Shown piece by piece: positions 26,636-35,730 of a stretch of DNA of 64,000 nt. Position numbers and translations under genes: made by a program. The stretch's first letter is position 1. Each line of letters starts with the position of its first letter. A model generated the notes under the pieces. The model had not been told where the DNA came from. It did not search any database and was given only the letters and a program-made list of their open reading frames with translations. The stretch is from Nocardioides luteus. GTDB taxonomy: Bacteria; Actinomycetota; Actinomycetes; Propionibacteriales; Nocardioidaceae. Where the stretch lies: positions 124,001 through 188,000 of the forward strand of contig NZ_JZDQ02000002.1 in the NCBI RefSeq assembly GCF_000960475.2. Reading direction: 5' to 3'.

Positions 26636-27673
26636 CTATGAAGACCCTCGGACGGTCAGGGCGGGTTTCAGCATCACACCGGGCGCGGCGTAGGACGGGG
26701 TGGCGAGGAGCTCCTCGAGCGCCTTGACCAGCTCGCGCGCGGCCTCCTCGAGGGGAGGACGTACGGAGGTGATGCCCGGCGGCACCGTCTGGGCGACCTG
26801 GGAGTCGTCGAAGCCGACGACCGCGATGTCCTCACCGAGACGGAGGCGTCGCTCGAAGAGCGCATGGAGCACACCCATCGCGAGCGTGTCGGAGGCACAG
26901 ACGAGGGCGGTGGGCTCGGTCTCGTCGAGGATCGCGTCGGCAGCGGCCTTGCCCGAGCTGATCGAGTCCTCGGTGCGCGAGGCCAGGCCGGTGGTCGAGA
27001 GGCCGTGGGTGTGCATCGCGTGGATCCAGCCGCTTCGCCGCTCCTCACCCAGGAGCGAGTCCTTGTGCCAGCCGATCCAGGCGATCTTGGAGTGGCCGCG
27101 CTCGATCAGGTGCTCGGTCGCGATCTCGGCGCCGTAGGCGAGGTCGACGTCGACCCACGGGTGCTTGGCGTCGGGCTGGGTCCAGGGTCGTCCGAAGGAG
27201 ACGAACCGTGCGCGCCGCGACTGCAACCAGGTCGTCTGCTGGCCGCCGAGGTGGGTGTCGGTCACCACGAACGCGTCGACCGCGGTCGACCGGAGCAGCT
27301 CGTCGTAGCCGTCGAGCGGGTCGGCGGGGTCGCCGTAGAAGAGGAGGACGTGGTAGCCGGTCTCGGCCGCGGCCTCGACGAAGCTGTGCACGAACCGGTC
27401 CATCATCGCGTTGGCGGTGCCCTCCTGGAGGGCGGGCATCCGCAGGCCGATCAGGTGGCTCGCCCTGGTCCGCAGGCTGCGGGCGGCGCGGTTGGGCTGG
27501 TAGCCCAGCTTGTCGATCGCGTCCTGCACCCGGGCCAGGGTGTCGGCGCGCAGCAGATCAGGGTTGTTGACCGCGTTGGAGACCGTCTGGCGGGACACGC
27601 CGGCCAGCTCCGCGACGTCCGCCAGGGTCGGCGGAGCGGCCGAGATATGACCGCCGGAACGCGGCACCGCCAC
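26636..27673 (-). CDS. LacI family transcriptional regulator
   Basis: 345 residues from a GTG at 27673 with GGGAGG six bases upstream; no ATG is available near the start of homology. The LacI helix-turn-helix is TLADVAELAGVSRQTVSNAVNNPDLL (about 14-40), followed by the hinge and a periplasmic-binding-like sugar-sensing domain (about 65-345; VVGFDDSQVAQTVPPGITSVRPP). It is divergent from radA but is not expected to control it. No sugar catabolic genes adjoin it, so its target is unclear. Possible operator-like dyads lie just upstream. Confidence 0.9.
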   Translation of the reverse strand: MAVPRSGGHISAAPPTLADVAELAGVSRQTVSNAVNNPDLLRADTLARVQDAIDKLGYQPNRAARSLRTRASHLIGLRMPALQEGTANAMMDRFVHSFVEAAAETGYHVLLFYGDPADPLDGYDELLRSTAVDAFVVTDTHLGGQQTTWLQSRRARFVSFGRPWTQPDAKHPWVDVDLAYGAEIATEHLIERGHSKIAWIGWHKDSLLGEERRSGWIHAMHTHGLSTTGLASRTEDSISSGKAAADAILDETEPTALVCASDTLAMGVLHALFERRLRLGEDIAVVGFDDSQVAQTVPPGITSVRPPLEEAARELVKALEELLATPSYAAPGVMLKPALTVRGSS

Positions 27674-27697
27674 GCTCTGCCTCCCTTGATGCCGATG

Positions 27698-27730
27698 TGG
27701 AACTCTGGATCGTTCCAAGCCATGGTAACG
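27698..27730. promoter_or_regulatory. operator-like dyads between lacI and radA
   Basis: TGGAAC-N8-GTTCCA (27698-27717) is followed by TGGTAACG (27723-27730), half-sites of the CGTTNCCA / TGGNAACG kind used by LacI regulators. It could be an autoregulatory site. It was recognised by eye and the symmetry is imperfect. Confidence 0.35.
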
Positions 27731-27796
27731 ACTGCTGGCCCCCTGGGACGCTTTAGGCCCCATTCCTTGTCGGTGCCTTGGTCTAAGTTGCTGGCC

Positions 27797-29182
27797 ATGG
27801 CTACCGCTCGTTCGTCCAAACGTGCCACCTACCGCTGCTCCGAGTGCGGGTGGGAGACCGCGAAGTGGGTCGGCCGCTGCGGCGAGTGCCAGGCCTGGGG
27901 GTCGGTCGCCGAGGCGGCGGCCCCGATCGGACGTACGCAGGCGGCCCCCGTCTCCACCGCGGCGGTGCCGATCGGGACGGTGTCGGTGACCGAGTCGGAG
28001 CGGCGTACGTCGGGCGTGCCGGAGCTCGACCGGGTCCTCGGTGGTGGGCTGGTGCCGGGAGCCGCGATCCTGCTGGCCGGCGAGCCGGGCGTCGGGAAGT
28101 CGACGCTGCTGCTCGAGGTCGCGGCGCAGACCGCGCGCTACGGGCGGCGCGCTCTGTATGTGACGGGCGAGGAGTCGGCGTCGCAGGTGCGGCTGCGCGC
28201 CGATCGGACCAACGCCATCCAGGACGAGCTCTATCTGGCCGCCGAGACCGACCTCGGCGCCGTGCTGACCCACATCGAGGAGACCCGGCCCGACCTGATC
28301 GTGGTCGACTCCGTGCAGACCATCGGCGCCTCCGGCGTCGAGGGCGTTCCCGGTGGCGTGACCCAGGTGCGCGAGGTGGCGGCGGCGCTGATCCGGGTCG
28401 CCAAGACCCGCAACATCACCACCGTCGTGGTCGGCCACGTGACCAAGGACGGAGCGATCGCCGGGCCGCGGGTGCTGGAGCACCTGGTCGACGTGGTCCT
28501 CCACTTCGAGGGCGCCCGCGACTCACGCTTCCGGATGGTGCGGGCGATGAAGAACCGCTTCGGGCCCGTCGACGAGGTGGGCTGCTTCGACCTGTCCTCG
28601 GAGGGCATCGTGGCGGTCACCGACCCGTCGGGTCTCTTCGTGGAGACCCATCACGTCTCGGTCCCCGGCACCTGCGTCACCGTGACGATGGAGGGCCGCC
28701 GGCCGCTGCTCGCCGAGATCCAGGCGCTGACCGTGCTGGGCGCGGAGGAGCGGGCGAAACGTACGACCTCGGGGCTGGACGGCTCCCGGCTCGCGATGAT
28801 CCTCGCCGTGCTGCAGCGTCACGCGCGGGTCGGCCTCTCCGGTCGCGACGTCTTCGCCTCCACCGTCGGCGGAGCCCGGATCAGCGACCCGGCCGCCGAC
28901 CTGGCGATGGCGCTGGCGGTGGCGTCGAGCCACACCGGCACACCGACGCCACGCGGGGTGGTGGCGCTCGGGGAGATCGGCCTCGCCGGAGAGCTGCGCC
29001 GGGTGCGGGATCTCGACCAGCGGCTCTCGGAAGCGGCGCGGCTGGGGTTCACCGTCGCGGTCGTACCTGCCGACCCGGGAGCTCCGGTGCCCAACCGTCC
29101 CAAGGAGCGCGATGTCGACGGGATGCGTGTCTTTGAGGTGCACAGCATCAGTGCCGCGCTGGAATTCCTCCGCTTGGTGTGA
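27797..29182 (+). CDS. radA: DNA repair protein RadA
   Basis: 461 residues. Cytoplasmic RecA-like ATPase that helps process branched recombination intermediates. A zinc finger at Cys14, Cys17, Cys28 and Cys31, Walker [10 protein letters not shown] near residue 97, the RadA-specific KNRFG motif, and a C-terminal Lon-protease-like domain (from about 290; [18 protein letters not shown]) are all present. The ATG at 27797 is chosen because homology begins at once. It lies 88 bases before disA on the same strand, the usual actinobacterial and firmicute pairing. Confidence 0.95.
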   Translation: MATARSSKRATYRCSECGWETAKWVGRCGECQAWGSVAEAAAPIGRTQAAPVSTAAVPIGTVSVTESERRTSGVPELDRVLGGGLVPGAAILLAGEPGVGKSTLLLEVAAQTARYGRRALYVTGEESASQVRLRADRTNAIQDELYLAAETDLGAVLTHIEETRPDLIVVDSVQTIGASGVEGVPGGVTQVREVAAALIRVAKTRNITTVVVGHVTKDGAIAGPRVLEHLVDVVLHFEGARDSRFRMVRAMKNRFGPVDEVGCFDLSSEGIVAVTDPSGLFVETHHVSVPGTCVTVTMEGRRPLLAEIQALTVLGAEERAKRTTSGLDGSRLAMILAVLQRHARVGLSGRDVFASTVGGARISDPAADLAMALAVASSHTGTPTPRGVVALGEIGLAGELRRVRDLDQRLSEAARLGFTVAVVPADPGAPVPNRPKERDVDGMRVFEVHSISAALEFLRLV

Positions 29183-29270
29183 TCGGCTTGGTGACTCGTG
29201 GCCGAACGTTCTCGGCATTACGGTTGGATCCACGGTTAGAATCACCCCATCCCACTCCGAAAGGATCCTC

Positions 29271-30353
29271 GTGCCCGCCGACCGCACCGCGGACTCCATC
29301 CGACTGCGCGAGACGCTCGCTCTGATCGCGCCCGGAACGCCGCTGCGTGATGGGCTCGAGCGCATCCTTCGCGGCCGCACCGGCGCGCTGATCGTCCTCG
29401 GCCACGACAAGATGGTCGACGGCATCTCGACCGGTGGCTTCACCCTCGACGTACCGTTCACCTCCACCGGCCTGCGCGAGCTCGCCAAGATGGACGGGGC
29501 GATCATCGTCGACGACTCGCTGAGCCGCATCGTGCAGGCCGCCGTCCACCTGATGCCCGACCACACCATCCCCTCGACCGAGACCGGCACCCGCCACCGC
29601 ACCGCCGACCGGGTCGCGAAGCAGACCGGTCACCCGGTGATCTCGGTGTCCCAGTCGATGCAGATCATCGCTGCGTACGTCGGGGAGACCCGCCACGTCC
29701 TGGAAGACTCCGGCCAGATCCTCTCCCGCGCCAACCAGGCGCTGGCGACCCTGGAGCGCTACAAGCTGCGGCTCGACGAGGTGGCCTCCACCCTGTCGGC
29801 GCTGGAGATCGAGGACCTGGTGACCGTGCGCGACGTGGCCGTCGTGGCGCAGCGCCTGGAGATGGTCACCCGCATCGCCCGCGAGATCGAGGACTATGTG
29901 CTCGAGCTCGGCACCGACGGCCGGCTGCTGTCCCTCCAGCTGGAGGAGCTCATCACCGGCGTCGACGCTGAGCGCGAGATGGTCATCCGCGACTATCTCC
30001 CCCGCGGCCGGCGCGCCCGTTCGCCCGAGGAGCTGCTCGCCGAGCTCGAGGCGCTCAACTCCGCCGAGCTAGTCGACCCCGCCGCCACCGCCCGGGTGCT
30101 GGGCCTGACCACGTCCGATGCTCTGGACGGCGCCGTGGCCCCGCGCGGCTACCGCCTCCTCGCCAAGGTCCCCCGCCTCCCACCCGCCGTCGTCGACCGC
30201 CTGGTCGACCACTTCGGCACCCTCCAGAAGCTCCTCTCCGCCAGCGTCGACGACCTCCAGGCCGTCGAAGGCGTCGGCGAGCTCCGCGCCCGCTCCGTAC
30301 GCGAAGGCCTCTCCCGCCTCGCCGAGTCCACCATCCTCGAGCGCTACGTCTGA
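29271..30353 (+). CDS. disA: diadenylate cyclase DisA (DNA integrity scanning protein)
   Basis: 360 residues from the GTG at 29271, with AAAGGA upstream; the length equals known DisA proteins. It makes c-di-AMP from two ATP and stops when bound to branched DNA. The DAC domain holds DGA at 75-77 and GTRHRTA at 106-112, the catalytic and ATP-binding motifs. A helical spine and a C-terminal helix-hairpin-helix domain (about 300-355; [23 protein letters not shown]) follow. It lies directly downstream of radA, whose product is known to modulate DisA in other bacteria. Confidence 0.95.
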   Translation: MPADRTADSIRLRETLALIAPGTPLRDGLERILRGRTGALIVLGHDKMVDGISTGGFTLDVPFTSTGLRELAKMDGAIIVDDSLSRIVQAAVHLMPDHTIPSTETGTRHRTADRVAKQTGHPVISVSQSMQIIAAYVGETRHVLEDSGQILSRANQALATLERYKLRLDEVASTLSALEIEDLVTVRDVAVVAQRLEMVTRIAREIEDYVLELGTDGRLLSLQLEELITGVDAEREMVIRDYLPRGRRARSPEELLAELEALNSAELVDPAATARVLGLTTSDALDGAVAPRGYRLLAKVPRLPPAVVDRLVDHFGTLQKLLSASVDDLQAVEGVGELRARSVREGLSRLAESTILERYV

Positions 30354-30360
30354 CCCTCTC

Positions 30361-30648
30361 TGCCGAGGCGTCGGCCCCGTCGGCCGAAGCGTCAGGTACG
30401 TCGGCCGAGACGTCACTTACGTCGGCCGAGTTGGCACGGGCTGACCCTCTCGCCCGACCGGACTGACGTCTCGGCCGTCCTAGTTGACGTTTCGGCCGTC
30501 CTAGTTGACGTCTCGGCCGTCCTAGCTGACGTCTGGGCCGTCCTAGTTGACGTCTCGACCGACCGGGCTGACGTCTCGACCGACCGGGCTGACGCCTCGA
30601 CCGACCGGGCTGACGCCTCGACCGACCGGGCTGACGCCTCGGCTATCG
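30361..30648. repeat. facing arrays of the 21-bp-period GACGTC/GGCCGA repeat
   Basis: This fills the 289-base gap between the convergent disA and membrane-protein genes. The first four or so units read GGCCGAAGCGTCAGG or GGCCGAGACGTCACT on the plus strand. From about 30460 about nine units read CTGACGTCTCGGCCGTCC, then TTGACG or CTGACG variants ending CGACCGACCGGG, that is, the opposite strand. Each array thus runs away from its own gene. Units change gradually along the array, with blocks of identical variants, as in slippage. No other gene is visible here. Confidence 0.85.
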
Positions 30649-31356
30649 GGCGACCGGGGAGTCGGGTTCCGTACGCGACAGGGCGGTGCCGGGCTTGTAG
30701 AGGCCGAAGGTGGCGGATGCGGGTTCGCCACCGAGGGCGGCGGCGACGATCACGAAGAAGTTCGGCTTGACCCACGGGCCGTGGCCGGTGCACTCGCCGG
30801 CGACGACACGGCGGCCGGTCCAGGTGAGCGGGAGAGTGGTGACGGCGTCGCGGCGTACGACGATCTCCTTGGTCGGCACCGCCTTGGGGCAGTCGACCGT
30901 GGACCAGACCAGGTCGCCGCCCTTCTGCGAGATCCGGACCTGAAGAGCGTCGGCGGACAGCTTCCAGGTGCAGGCGGACGCCTTCACGGTGCGCAGCTGC
31001 AGCGGGATGGTGACGTTGTCGTAGGAGTAGCCGTCGGTGACGGCAGGCTCGACGACGATGTCGGAGGGCGAGCACTCGCCGGTCGGCTCGGGCGGTGCAC
31101 TGCTCTTCGGCTTCTTGGGCTTGCCCGCGCTGCCCGCCTCCTTCGACGGCTTCGCGCTCGGCGTCGGCGTGACGGTCACGGTCGCCGTGGGCTCGTCGGC
31201 CACCGGGGTCGCGGTGTCGTCGGCCGCGTCGGAACCGCTGAGGAAGAAGCGCGAGATCCCGACGACCAGGAGCAGGACGATGCCGAGCACCGCCAGCCGC
31301 CGGCGCCAGTAGACCGAGGCCGGCAGTCGTCCTCCAGTCCTTCTCCCACGGGCCAT
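30643..31356 (-). CDS. membrane-anchored extracytoplasmic protein (Rv3587c-like)
   Basis: 237 residues. A basic N-terminus, one transmembrane helix (about 20-40; LAVLGIVLLLVVGISRFFL), a Thr/Pro/Lys-rich low-complexity linker (about 50-95), and a folded outer domain containing four spaced cysteines (GECSPSD, SACTWKL, VDCPKAV, GECTGHG) that probably form two disulfides. Position between disA and mutY is the same as Rv3587c in M. tuberculosis, so it is a conserved actinobacterial membrane protein of unknown function. The start at 31356 places the helix correctly. Confidence 0.75.
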   Translation of the reverse strand: MARGRRTGGRLPASVYWRRRLAVLGIVLLLVVGISRFFLSGSDAADDTATPVADEPTATVTVTPTPSAKPSKEAGSAGKPKKPKSSAPPEPTGECSPSDIVVEPAVTDGYSYDNVTIPLQLRTVKASACTWKLSADALQVRISQKGGDLVWSTVDCPKAVPTKEIVVRRDAVTTLPLTWTGRRVVAGECTGHGPWVKPNFFVIVAAALGGEPASATFGLYKPGTALSRTEPDSPVAR

Positions 31357-31436
31357 AGGCGACACCGTAGTGACCACACGCGCAGGTTTCGGGGTGCCAC
31401 TCCGTGGCAATACCTGTCGCACGGCACAATCTGGGT

Positions 31437-32303
31437 GTGACCGAACTCCACGACGCCGTTCTGGACTGGTACGACGCCAACGCCCGCGACCTCCCGTGGC
31501 GATCCGCCACCGCGACTCCATGGTCGGTGATGGTCAGCGAGTTCATGCTCCAGCAGACCCCGGTCTCCCGCGTGCTTCCCATCCACGAGGCCTGGCTCGA
31601 GCGATGGCCGACCCCCGCCGACCTGGCCGCGGAGCCGACCGGCGAGGCCGTACGCGCCTGGGGCCGCCTCGGCTACCCCCGCCGGGCGCTACGCCTGCAC
31701 GCGGCCGCCACCGCGATCGTCGAGCACCACGGCGGCGAGGTGCCCGACTCCTACGACGAGCTCATCGCACTCCCCGGCGTCGGCGACTACACGGCGGCCG
31801 CGATCGCGACCTTCGCCTACGACAAGCGCCACGTGGTCCTCGACACGAACGTACGCCGCGTCTTCGCCAGGACGCTCAGCGGCGTCGAGTTCCCCGCGCA
31901 GTCGGTGAACAAGGCCGAGCGCGAGCTCGCCGCCGGCGTACTCCCTCAGGACGAGCCCACCGCCGCCACCTGGTCGGTCGCGGTGATGGAGCTCGGCGCC
32001 CTCGTCTGCACGGCCGCCAACCCGTCCTGCGCCCGCTGCCCCGTCACGGACCTCTGCGCCTGGCGCGCGGCCGGCCATCCCGCGTACGACGGTCCTCCTC
32101 GTAAGGTCCAGACCTGGGCCGGCACCGATCGCCAGTGCCGCGGCCGGCTTCTCGCCGTGCTGCGCGACGCCGACTCCCCCGTCCACCGCAGCCGCCTCGA
32201 CGTCGTCTGGTCCGACGAGACCCAACGCAAACGCGCCCTCGAGGGACTGCTGAAGGACAATCTCGCCACCGAGGTGGAACCAGACTTCTTCGCCCTCCCC
32301 TAA
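31437..32303 (+). CDS. mutY: A/G-specific adenine glycosylase MutY
   Basis: 288 residues. Removes adenine mispaired with 8-oxoguanine. Glu35 in SEFMLQQT, the helix-hairpin-helix LPGVGDYTAAAIATFAY, the catalytic Asp in VLDTNVRRV, and a [4Fe-4S] set C-x6-C-x2-C-x5-C ending TDLC are all present. The C-terminus is short (about 65 residues) and lacks a full NUDIX-like 8-oxoG-recognition domain, as in several actinobacterial MutY proteins. The GTG at 31437 fits the usual N-terminus. CACAAT seven bases upstream would allow leaderless transcription; a GTG at 31404 is the alternative. Confidence 0.9.
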   Translation: MTELHDAVLDWYDANARDLPWRSATATPWSVMVSEFMLQQTPVSRVLPIHEAWLERWPTPADLAAEPTGEAVRAWGRLGYPRRALRLHAAATAIVEHHGGEVPDSYDELIALPGVGDYTAAAIATFAYDKRHVVLDTNVRRVFARTLSGVEFPAQSVNKAERELAAGVLPQDEPTAATWSVAVMELGALVCTAANPSCARCPVTDLCAWRAAGHPAYDGPPRKVQTWAGTDRQCRGRLLAVLRDADSPVHRSRLDVVWSDETQRKRALEGLLKDNLATEVEPDFFALP

Positions 32304-32326
32304 CCTCCAGCCGAAACCGCAGAAAT

Positions 32327-32354
32327 GGCGGACGAAACTCTACTTTCGTCCGCC
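32327..32354 (+). terminator. mutY terminator hairpin
   Basis: Perfect 11-bp stem (GGCGGACGAAA and its complement) with a CTCTAC loop, 24 bases after the mutY stop codon. No long T-run follows; instead two repeat units come next. Confidence 0.75.
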
Positions 32355-32358
32355 ACAA

Positions 32359-32414
32359 CTGACGTCTCGGCCGCCGCAACTGACGTCTCGGCCGGCATTT
32401 CTGCCGACTCGGCG
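32359..32414. repeat. short copy of the GACGTC/GGCCGA repeat
   Basis: Two clear units, AACTGACGTCTCGGCCG, about 21 bp apart, and a decayed third (TCTGCCGACTCGGCG). They lie between the mutY hairpin and the clpC terminator. This is the third location of the family in the window. Confidence 0.75.
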
Positions 32415-32426
32415 GGGATAAAGCAA

Positions 32427-32453
32427 ACGCCCCGGCCTAAACGGCCGGGGCGT
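32427..32453 (-). terminator. clpC terminator
   Basis: Stem of 11 bp (ACGCCCCGGCC and its complement) with a TAAAC loop. Read in the direction of clpC it is followed by TTTGCTTTA, giving a fairly standard intrinsic terminator. Confidence 0.8.
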
Positions 32454-32466
32454 CGCTATTGACCGA

Positions 32467-35052
32467 CTACTCCGAGTCGGGCTTGGGCTTCTCGATGTTG
32501 ATCGGCTCATCCTGGTCGGGGAGCTCGATATCGGTCACGGTCGCGCCCTCGAGAGGGGGAACGTCCGGGATGGAGGAACGCTTCTGACCCTCGAAGGTGA
32601 ACTTCGCGGCCGGACCCTCGCCCTCGACGTCCACGACGACGATCGAGCCGGGGCCGATGTCGCCGTAGAGCATCTTCTCGGCGAGCACGTCCTCGATCTC
32701 GCGCTGCACCGTGCGGCGCAGCGGACGAGCACCCAGGACCGGGTCGAAACCGCGCTCGGCGAGCAGCTTCTTCGCGGCCGTGGTGAGCTCGATGCCCATG
32801 TCGCGGTCCTTGAGGCGGATCTCGACGGCACCGATCATGTTGTCGACCATCGCGATGATCTGCTCCTGCGACAGCGGCGGGAACACGATGACCTCGTCGA
32901 CACGGTTGAGGAACTCCGGACGGAAGTGCTGCTTGAGCTCGTCGGAGACCTTGGCCTTCATCTTCTCGTAGGAGCCCGCGGCGTCGCTGGCCTGGGAGAA
33001 GCCCAGGTTGACCGACTTCGCAATGTCCCGCGTGCCGAGGTTGGTGGTCATGATGATCACGGTGTTCTTGAAGTCGACCACGCGGCCCTGGGAGTCGGTC
33101 AGGCGACCTTCCTCCAGGATCTGCAGCAGCGAGTTGAAGATGTCCGGGTGGGCCTTCTCGACCTCGTCGAAGAGGACCACGGAGAACGGCTTGCGGCGCA
33201 CCTTCTCGGTGAGCTGGCCGCCCTCCTCGTAGCCGACGTAGCCCGGAGGCGAACCGAAGAGTCGCGAGACGGTGTGCTTCTCGCCGAACTCCGACATGTC
33301 GAGCTGGATCAGCGCGTCCTCGTCGCCGAAGAGGAACTCGGCGAGCGTCTTGGACAGCCAGGTCTTACCGACACCGGACGGACCGGCGAAGATGAACGAC
33401 CCGCCGGGGCGCTTCGGGTCCTTCAGACCGGCACGCGTGCGTCGGATGGCGCGGGACAGGGCCTTGACCGCCTCGTCCTGACCGATGACGCGCTTGTGGA
33501 GCTCGTCCTCCATGCGCAGAAGGCGCTGGGACTCCTCCTCGTTGACCTGGACGATCGGGATGCCGGTCGCCACGGCGAGAACCTCGGCGATCAGCTCCTC
33601 GTCGACCTCGGCGACCTCGTCCATGTCGCCGGCACGCCAGGCCTTCTCACGCTCGGCCTTCTTGGCGATGAGCTGCTTCTCCTCATCGCGCAGACGCGCC
33701 GCCGCCTCGAAGTCCTGGCCGTCGATCGCGGCCTCCTTGCGCTGGCGCACGTCGGCGATCTTGTCGTCGTACTCCCGCAGGTCGGCGGGGGCCGTCATCC
33801 GGCGGATCCGCAGACGCGAGCCGGCCTCGTCGATCAGGTCGATCGCCTTGTCCGGCAGGAACCGGTCGGAGATGTAACGGTCGGCCAGCGTCACCGCGGA
33901 GACCAGAGCCTCGTCGGTGATCGTCACCCGGTGGTGGGCCTCGTAACGGTCGCGGATGCCCTTGAGCATCTCGATCGCGACCGCGATCGAGGGCTCCGGC
34001 ACCTGGATCGGCTGGAAACGGCGCTCGAGAGCGGCGTCCTTCTCCAGGTATTTCCGGTATTCGTCCAGCGTGGTCGCACCGATGGTCTGCAGCTCGCCAC
34101 GAGCCAGCATCGGCTTGAGGATCGAGGCGGCGTCGATCGCGCCCTCGGCCGCACCGGCACCGACAAGAGTGTGGATCTCGTCGATGAACAGCACGATGTC
34201 GCCGCGGGTCTTGATCTCCTTGAGCACCTTCTTGAGGCGCTCCTCGAAGTCACCGCGGTAACGCGAGCCGGCGACGAGCGCACCCAGGTCGAGCGTGTAG
34301 ATCTGCTTGTCCTTGAGCGTCTCGGGAACGTTGCCCTTGACGATGTCCTGGGCCAGGCCCTCGACGATCGACGTCTTACCGACGCCGGGCTCACCGATGA
34401 GGACCGGGTTGTTCTTCGTACGCCGCGACAGCACCTGCATGACGCGCTCGATCTGGCCCTCGCGACCGATGATCGGGTCGAGCTTGCCCTCACGGGCGTC
34501 CTGGGTCAGGTTGCGGCCGAACTGGTCGAGCACGAGGCTGGAAGAAGGAGCCTCGGTCGAGGTGGTGCCGGTCGACGCGGTGGCGCCGGAGGTGCCGGCC
34601 TGGCCCTCCTTGCCCTGGAAGCCCGAGAGCAGCTGGATGACCTGCTGGCGGACCCGGTTGAGGTCGGCGCCGAGCTTCTGCAGCACCTGGGCCGCGACGC
34701 CCTCGCCCTCACGGATCAGGCCGAGCAGGATGTGCTCGGTGCCGATGTAGGAGTGGCCGAGCTGCAGCGCCTCGCGCAGGGACAGCTCGAGCACCTTCTT
34801 GGCACGCGGCGTGAACGGGATGTGCCCGGACGGCGCCTGCTGACCCTGGCCGATGATCTCCTCGACCTGGTTGCGCACCGCCTCGAGCGAGATGTCGAGG
34901 GACTCGAGGGCCTTGGCCGCGACGCCTTCGCCCTCGTGGATGAGGCCGAGCAGGATGTGCTCGGTCCCGATGTAGTTGTGGGAGAGCATGCGGGCCTCTT
35001 CCTGGGCCAGCACGACCACCCGGCGGGCTCGGTCAGTGAACCGCTCGAACAT
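32467..35052 (-). CDS. clpC: ATP-dependent Clp protease ATP-binding subunit ClpC
   Basis: 861 residues. Hexameric AAA+ unfoldase that feeds proteins to ClpP. The N-domain has two repeats (about 1-145; [30 protein letters not shown] twice). AAA-1 has Walker [10 protein letters not shown], the UVR-containing middle domain is near 420-460, and AAA-2 has GPSGVGKTW with a Trp where mycobacterial ClpC1 has Glu. AGGAGA lies upstream of the ATG. A ClgR-type box stands about 90 bases upstream and lsr2 lies beyond on the same strand, as in other actinobacteria. It is essential in related genera. Confidence 0.97.
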   Translation of the reverse strand: MFERFTDRARRVVVLAQEEARMLSHNYIGTEHILLGLIHEGEGVAAKALESLDISLEAVRNQVEEIIGQGQQAPSGHIPFTPRAKKVLELSLREALQLGHSYIGTEHILLGLIREGEGVAAQVLQKLGADLNRVRQQVIQLLSGFQGKEGQAGTSGATASTGTTSTEAPSSSLVLDQFGRNLTQDAREGKLDPIIGREGQIERVMQVLSRRTKNNPVLIGEPGVGKTSIVEGLAQDIVKGNVPETLKDKQIYTLDLGALVAGSRYRGDFEERLKKVLKEIKTRGDIVLFIDEIHTLVGAGAAEGAIDAASILKPMLARGELQTIGATTLDEYRKYLEKDAALERRFQPIQVPEPSIAVAIEMLKGIRDRYEAHHRVTITDEALVSAVTLADRYISDRFLPDKAIDLIDEAGSRLRIRRMTAPADLREYDDKIADVRQRKEAAIDGQDFEAAARLRDEEKQLIAKKAEREKAWRAGDMDEVAEVDEELIAEVLAVATGIPIVQVNEEESQRLLRMEDELHKRVIGQDEAVKALSRAIRRTRAGLKDPKRPGGSFIFAGPSGVGKTWLSKTLAEFLFGDEDALIQLDMSEFGEKHTVSRLFGSPPGYVGYEEGGQLTEKVRRKPFSVVLFDEVEKAHPDIFNSLLQILEEGRLTDSQGRVVDFKNTVIIMTTNLGTRDIAKSVNLGFSQASDAAGSYEKMKAKVSDELKQHFRPEFLNRVDEVIVFPPLSQEQIIAMVDNMIGAVEIRLKDRDMGIELTTAAKKLLAERGFDPVLGARPLRRTVQREIEDVLAEKMLYGDIGPGSIVVVDVEGEGPAAKFTFEGQKRSSIPDVPPLEGATVTDIELPDQDEPINIEKPKPDSE

Positions 35053-35142
35053 GTACGCATCTCTCCTAAGAATTCTGGGGCGTCACCAAGATTCAACCCC
35101 GCAGACAGCCTACGCGTTCCCGACAACACAACGCGATCCGTG

Positions 35143-35153
35143 CGCTGAGAGCG
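35143..35153. promoter_or_regulatory. ClgR-type box CGCTGAGAGCG upstream of clpC
   Basis: This matches the CGCYNANRGCG core that I recall for ClgR operators in front of clp genes in Streptomyces, Corynebacterium and Mycobacterium. It lies 91 bases upstream of the clpC start codon, where an activator would bind. Confidence 0.6.
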
Positions 35154-35208
35154 AACAAGCGTTTCGTACGCCGGACGGTCCCCCTCCACGGCCGGCCCCG
35201 GACAAAGA

Positions 35209-35240
35209 CGGCTGCCGCGCCCCGGAGGGCGCGGCAGCCG
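35209..35240 (-). terminator. lsr2 terminator
   Basis: Perfect 14-bp GC-rich stem with a 4-base loop, 26 bases past the lsr2 stop. In the lsr2 direction it is followed by TCTTTGTC. It separates lsr2 from the clpC promoter region. Confidence 0.8.
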
Positions 35241-35266
35241 GTCGTTCGGTGCGGTGCGACGGTCGG

Positions 35267-35590
35267 TCAGTGAGCCGCTTCGAAAGCCGCTCGGACATCG
35301 GCCGGAATGCGGCCGCGGTCGGGAACGGTGTAACCGTTGGCCTTGCCCCACTCGCGCATGACCTTCGGGGTGGACCCACCGGCAGCAGGCGCCTTCTTGG
35401 CGCTCCCACGACGACCGCTCACCTTCTGCGCGTGGCCGATGAAGAGAGCGAGAGAATCACGAAGCTTTGCCGCATTGGCATCGCTGAGATCAATCTCGTA
35501 AGAGGTGCCGTCCAGGGCAAAAGACACCGTCTCTGCAGCTTCCGAGCCGTCGATGTCATCCTCGAGGATGATCTGAACCTTCTTAGCCAT
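35267..35590 (-). CDS. lsr2: nucleoid-associated protein Lsr2
   Basis: 107 residues from the ATG at 35590. Binds AT-rich DNA, bridges it and silences foreign genes, an actinobacterial counterpart of H-NS. The N-terminal dimerisation domain begins AKKVQIILEDDIDGSEA. The C-terminal DNA-binding domain (about 70-107) carries the RGR hook in VPDRGRIPADV. A Lys/Ala/Gly-rich linker joins them. The leader is unusually AT-rich for this genome, with a TATATT box, which would permit self-binding. It lies upstream of clpC, as in mycobacteria. Confidence 0.95.
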   Translation of the reverse strand: MAKKVQIILEDDIDGSEAAETVSFALDGTSYEIDLSDANAAKLRDSLALFIGHAQKVSGRRGSAKKAPAAGGSTPKVMREWGKANGYTVPDRGRIPADVRAAFEAAH

Positions 35591-35704
35591 GTTCCTACCT
35601 TCACTGCTCTTCACCCGGAAACGGGCCGAATATAGCCATCGCCGTTAAGCGAGATGCCCATAGCATTACATACGATCCAGATGAATCAACAGGTCGCCAT
35701 ACTG

Positions 35705-35730
35705 AAAAAACTAACGAATGACATTTCGTT
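35705..35730 (-). terminator. terminator at the end of the coaX operon
   Basis: Read on the minus strand: AACGAA, a 6-base loop, TTCGTT, then AG and six T. The hairpin overlaps the coaX stop codon. The stem is short, but the T-run is exceptional in this GC-rich genome. Confidence 0.6.

Noticed and set aside
26864..27796. Long N-terminal extension of RadA
   Set aside because: The extension is antisense to the LacI gene; RadA homology begins at the ATG at 27797 with its zinc finger.
30361..30648. CRISPR-like array
   Set aside because: Units are directly joined with a 21-bp period and no unique spacers, they drift in sequence, and there are no cas genes.
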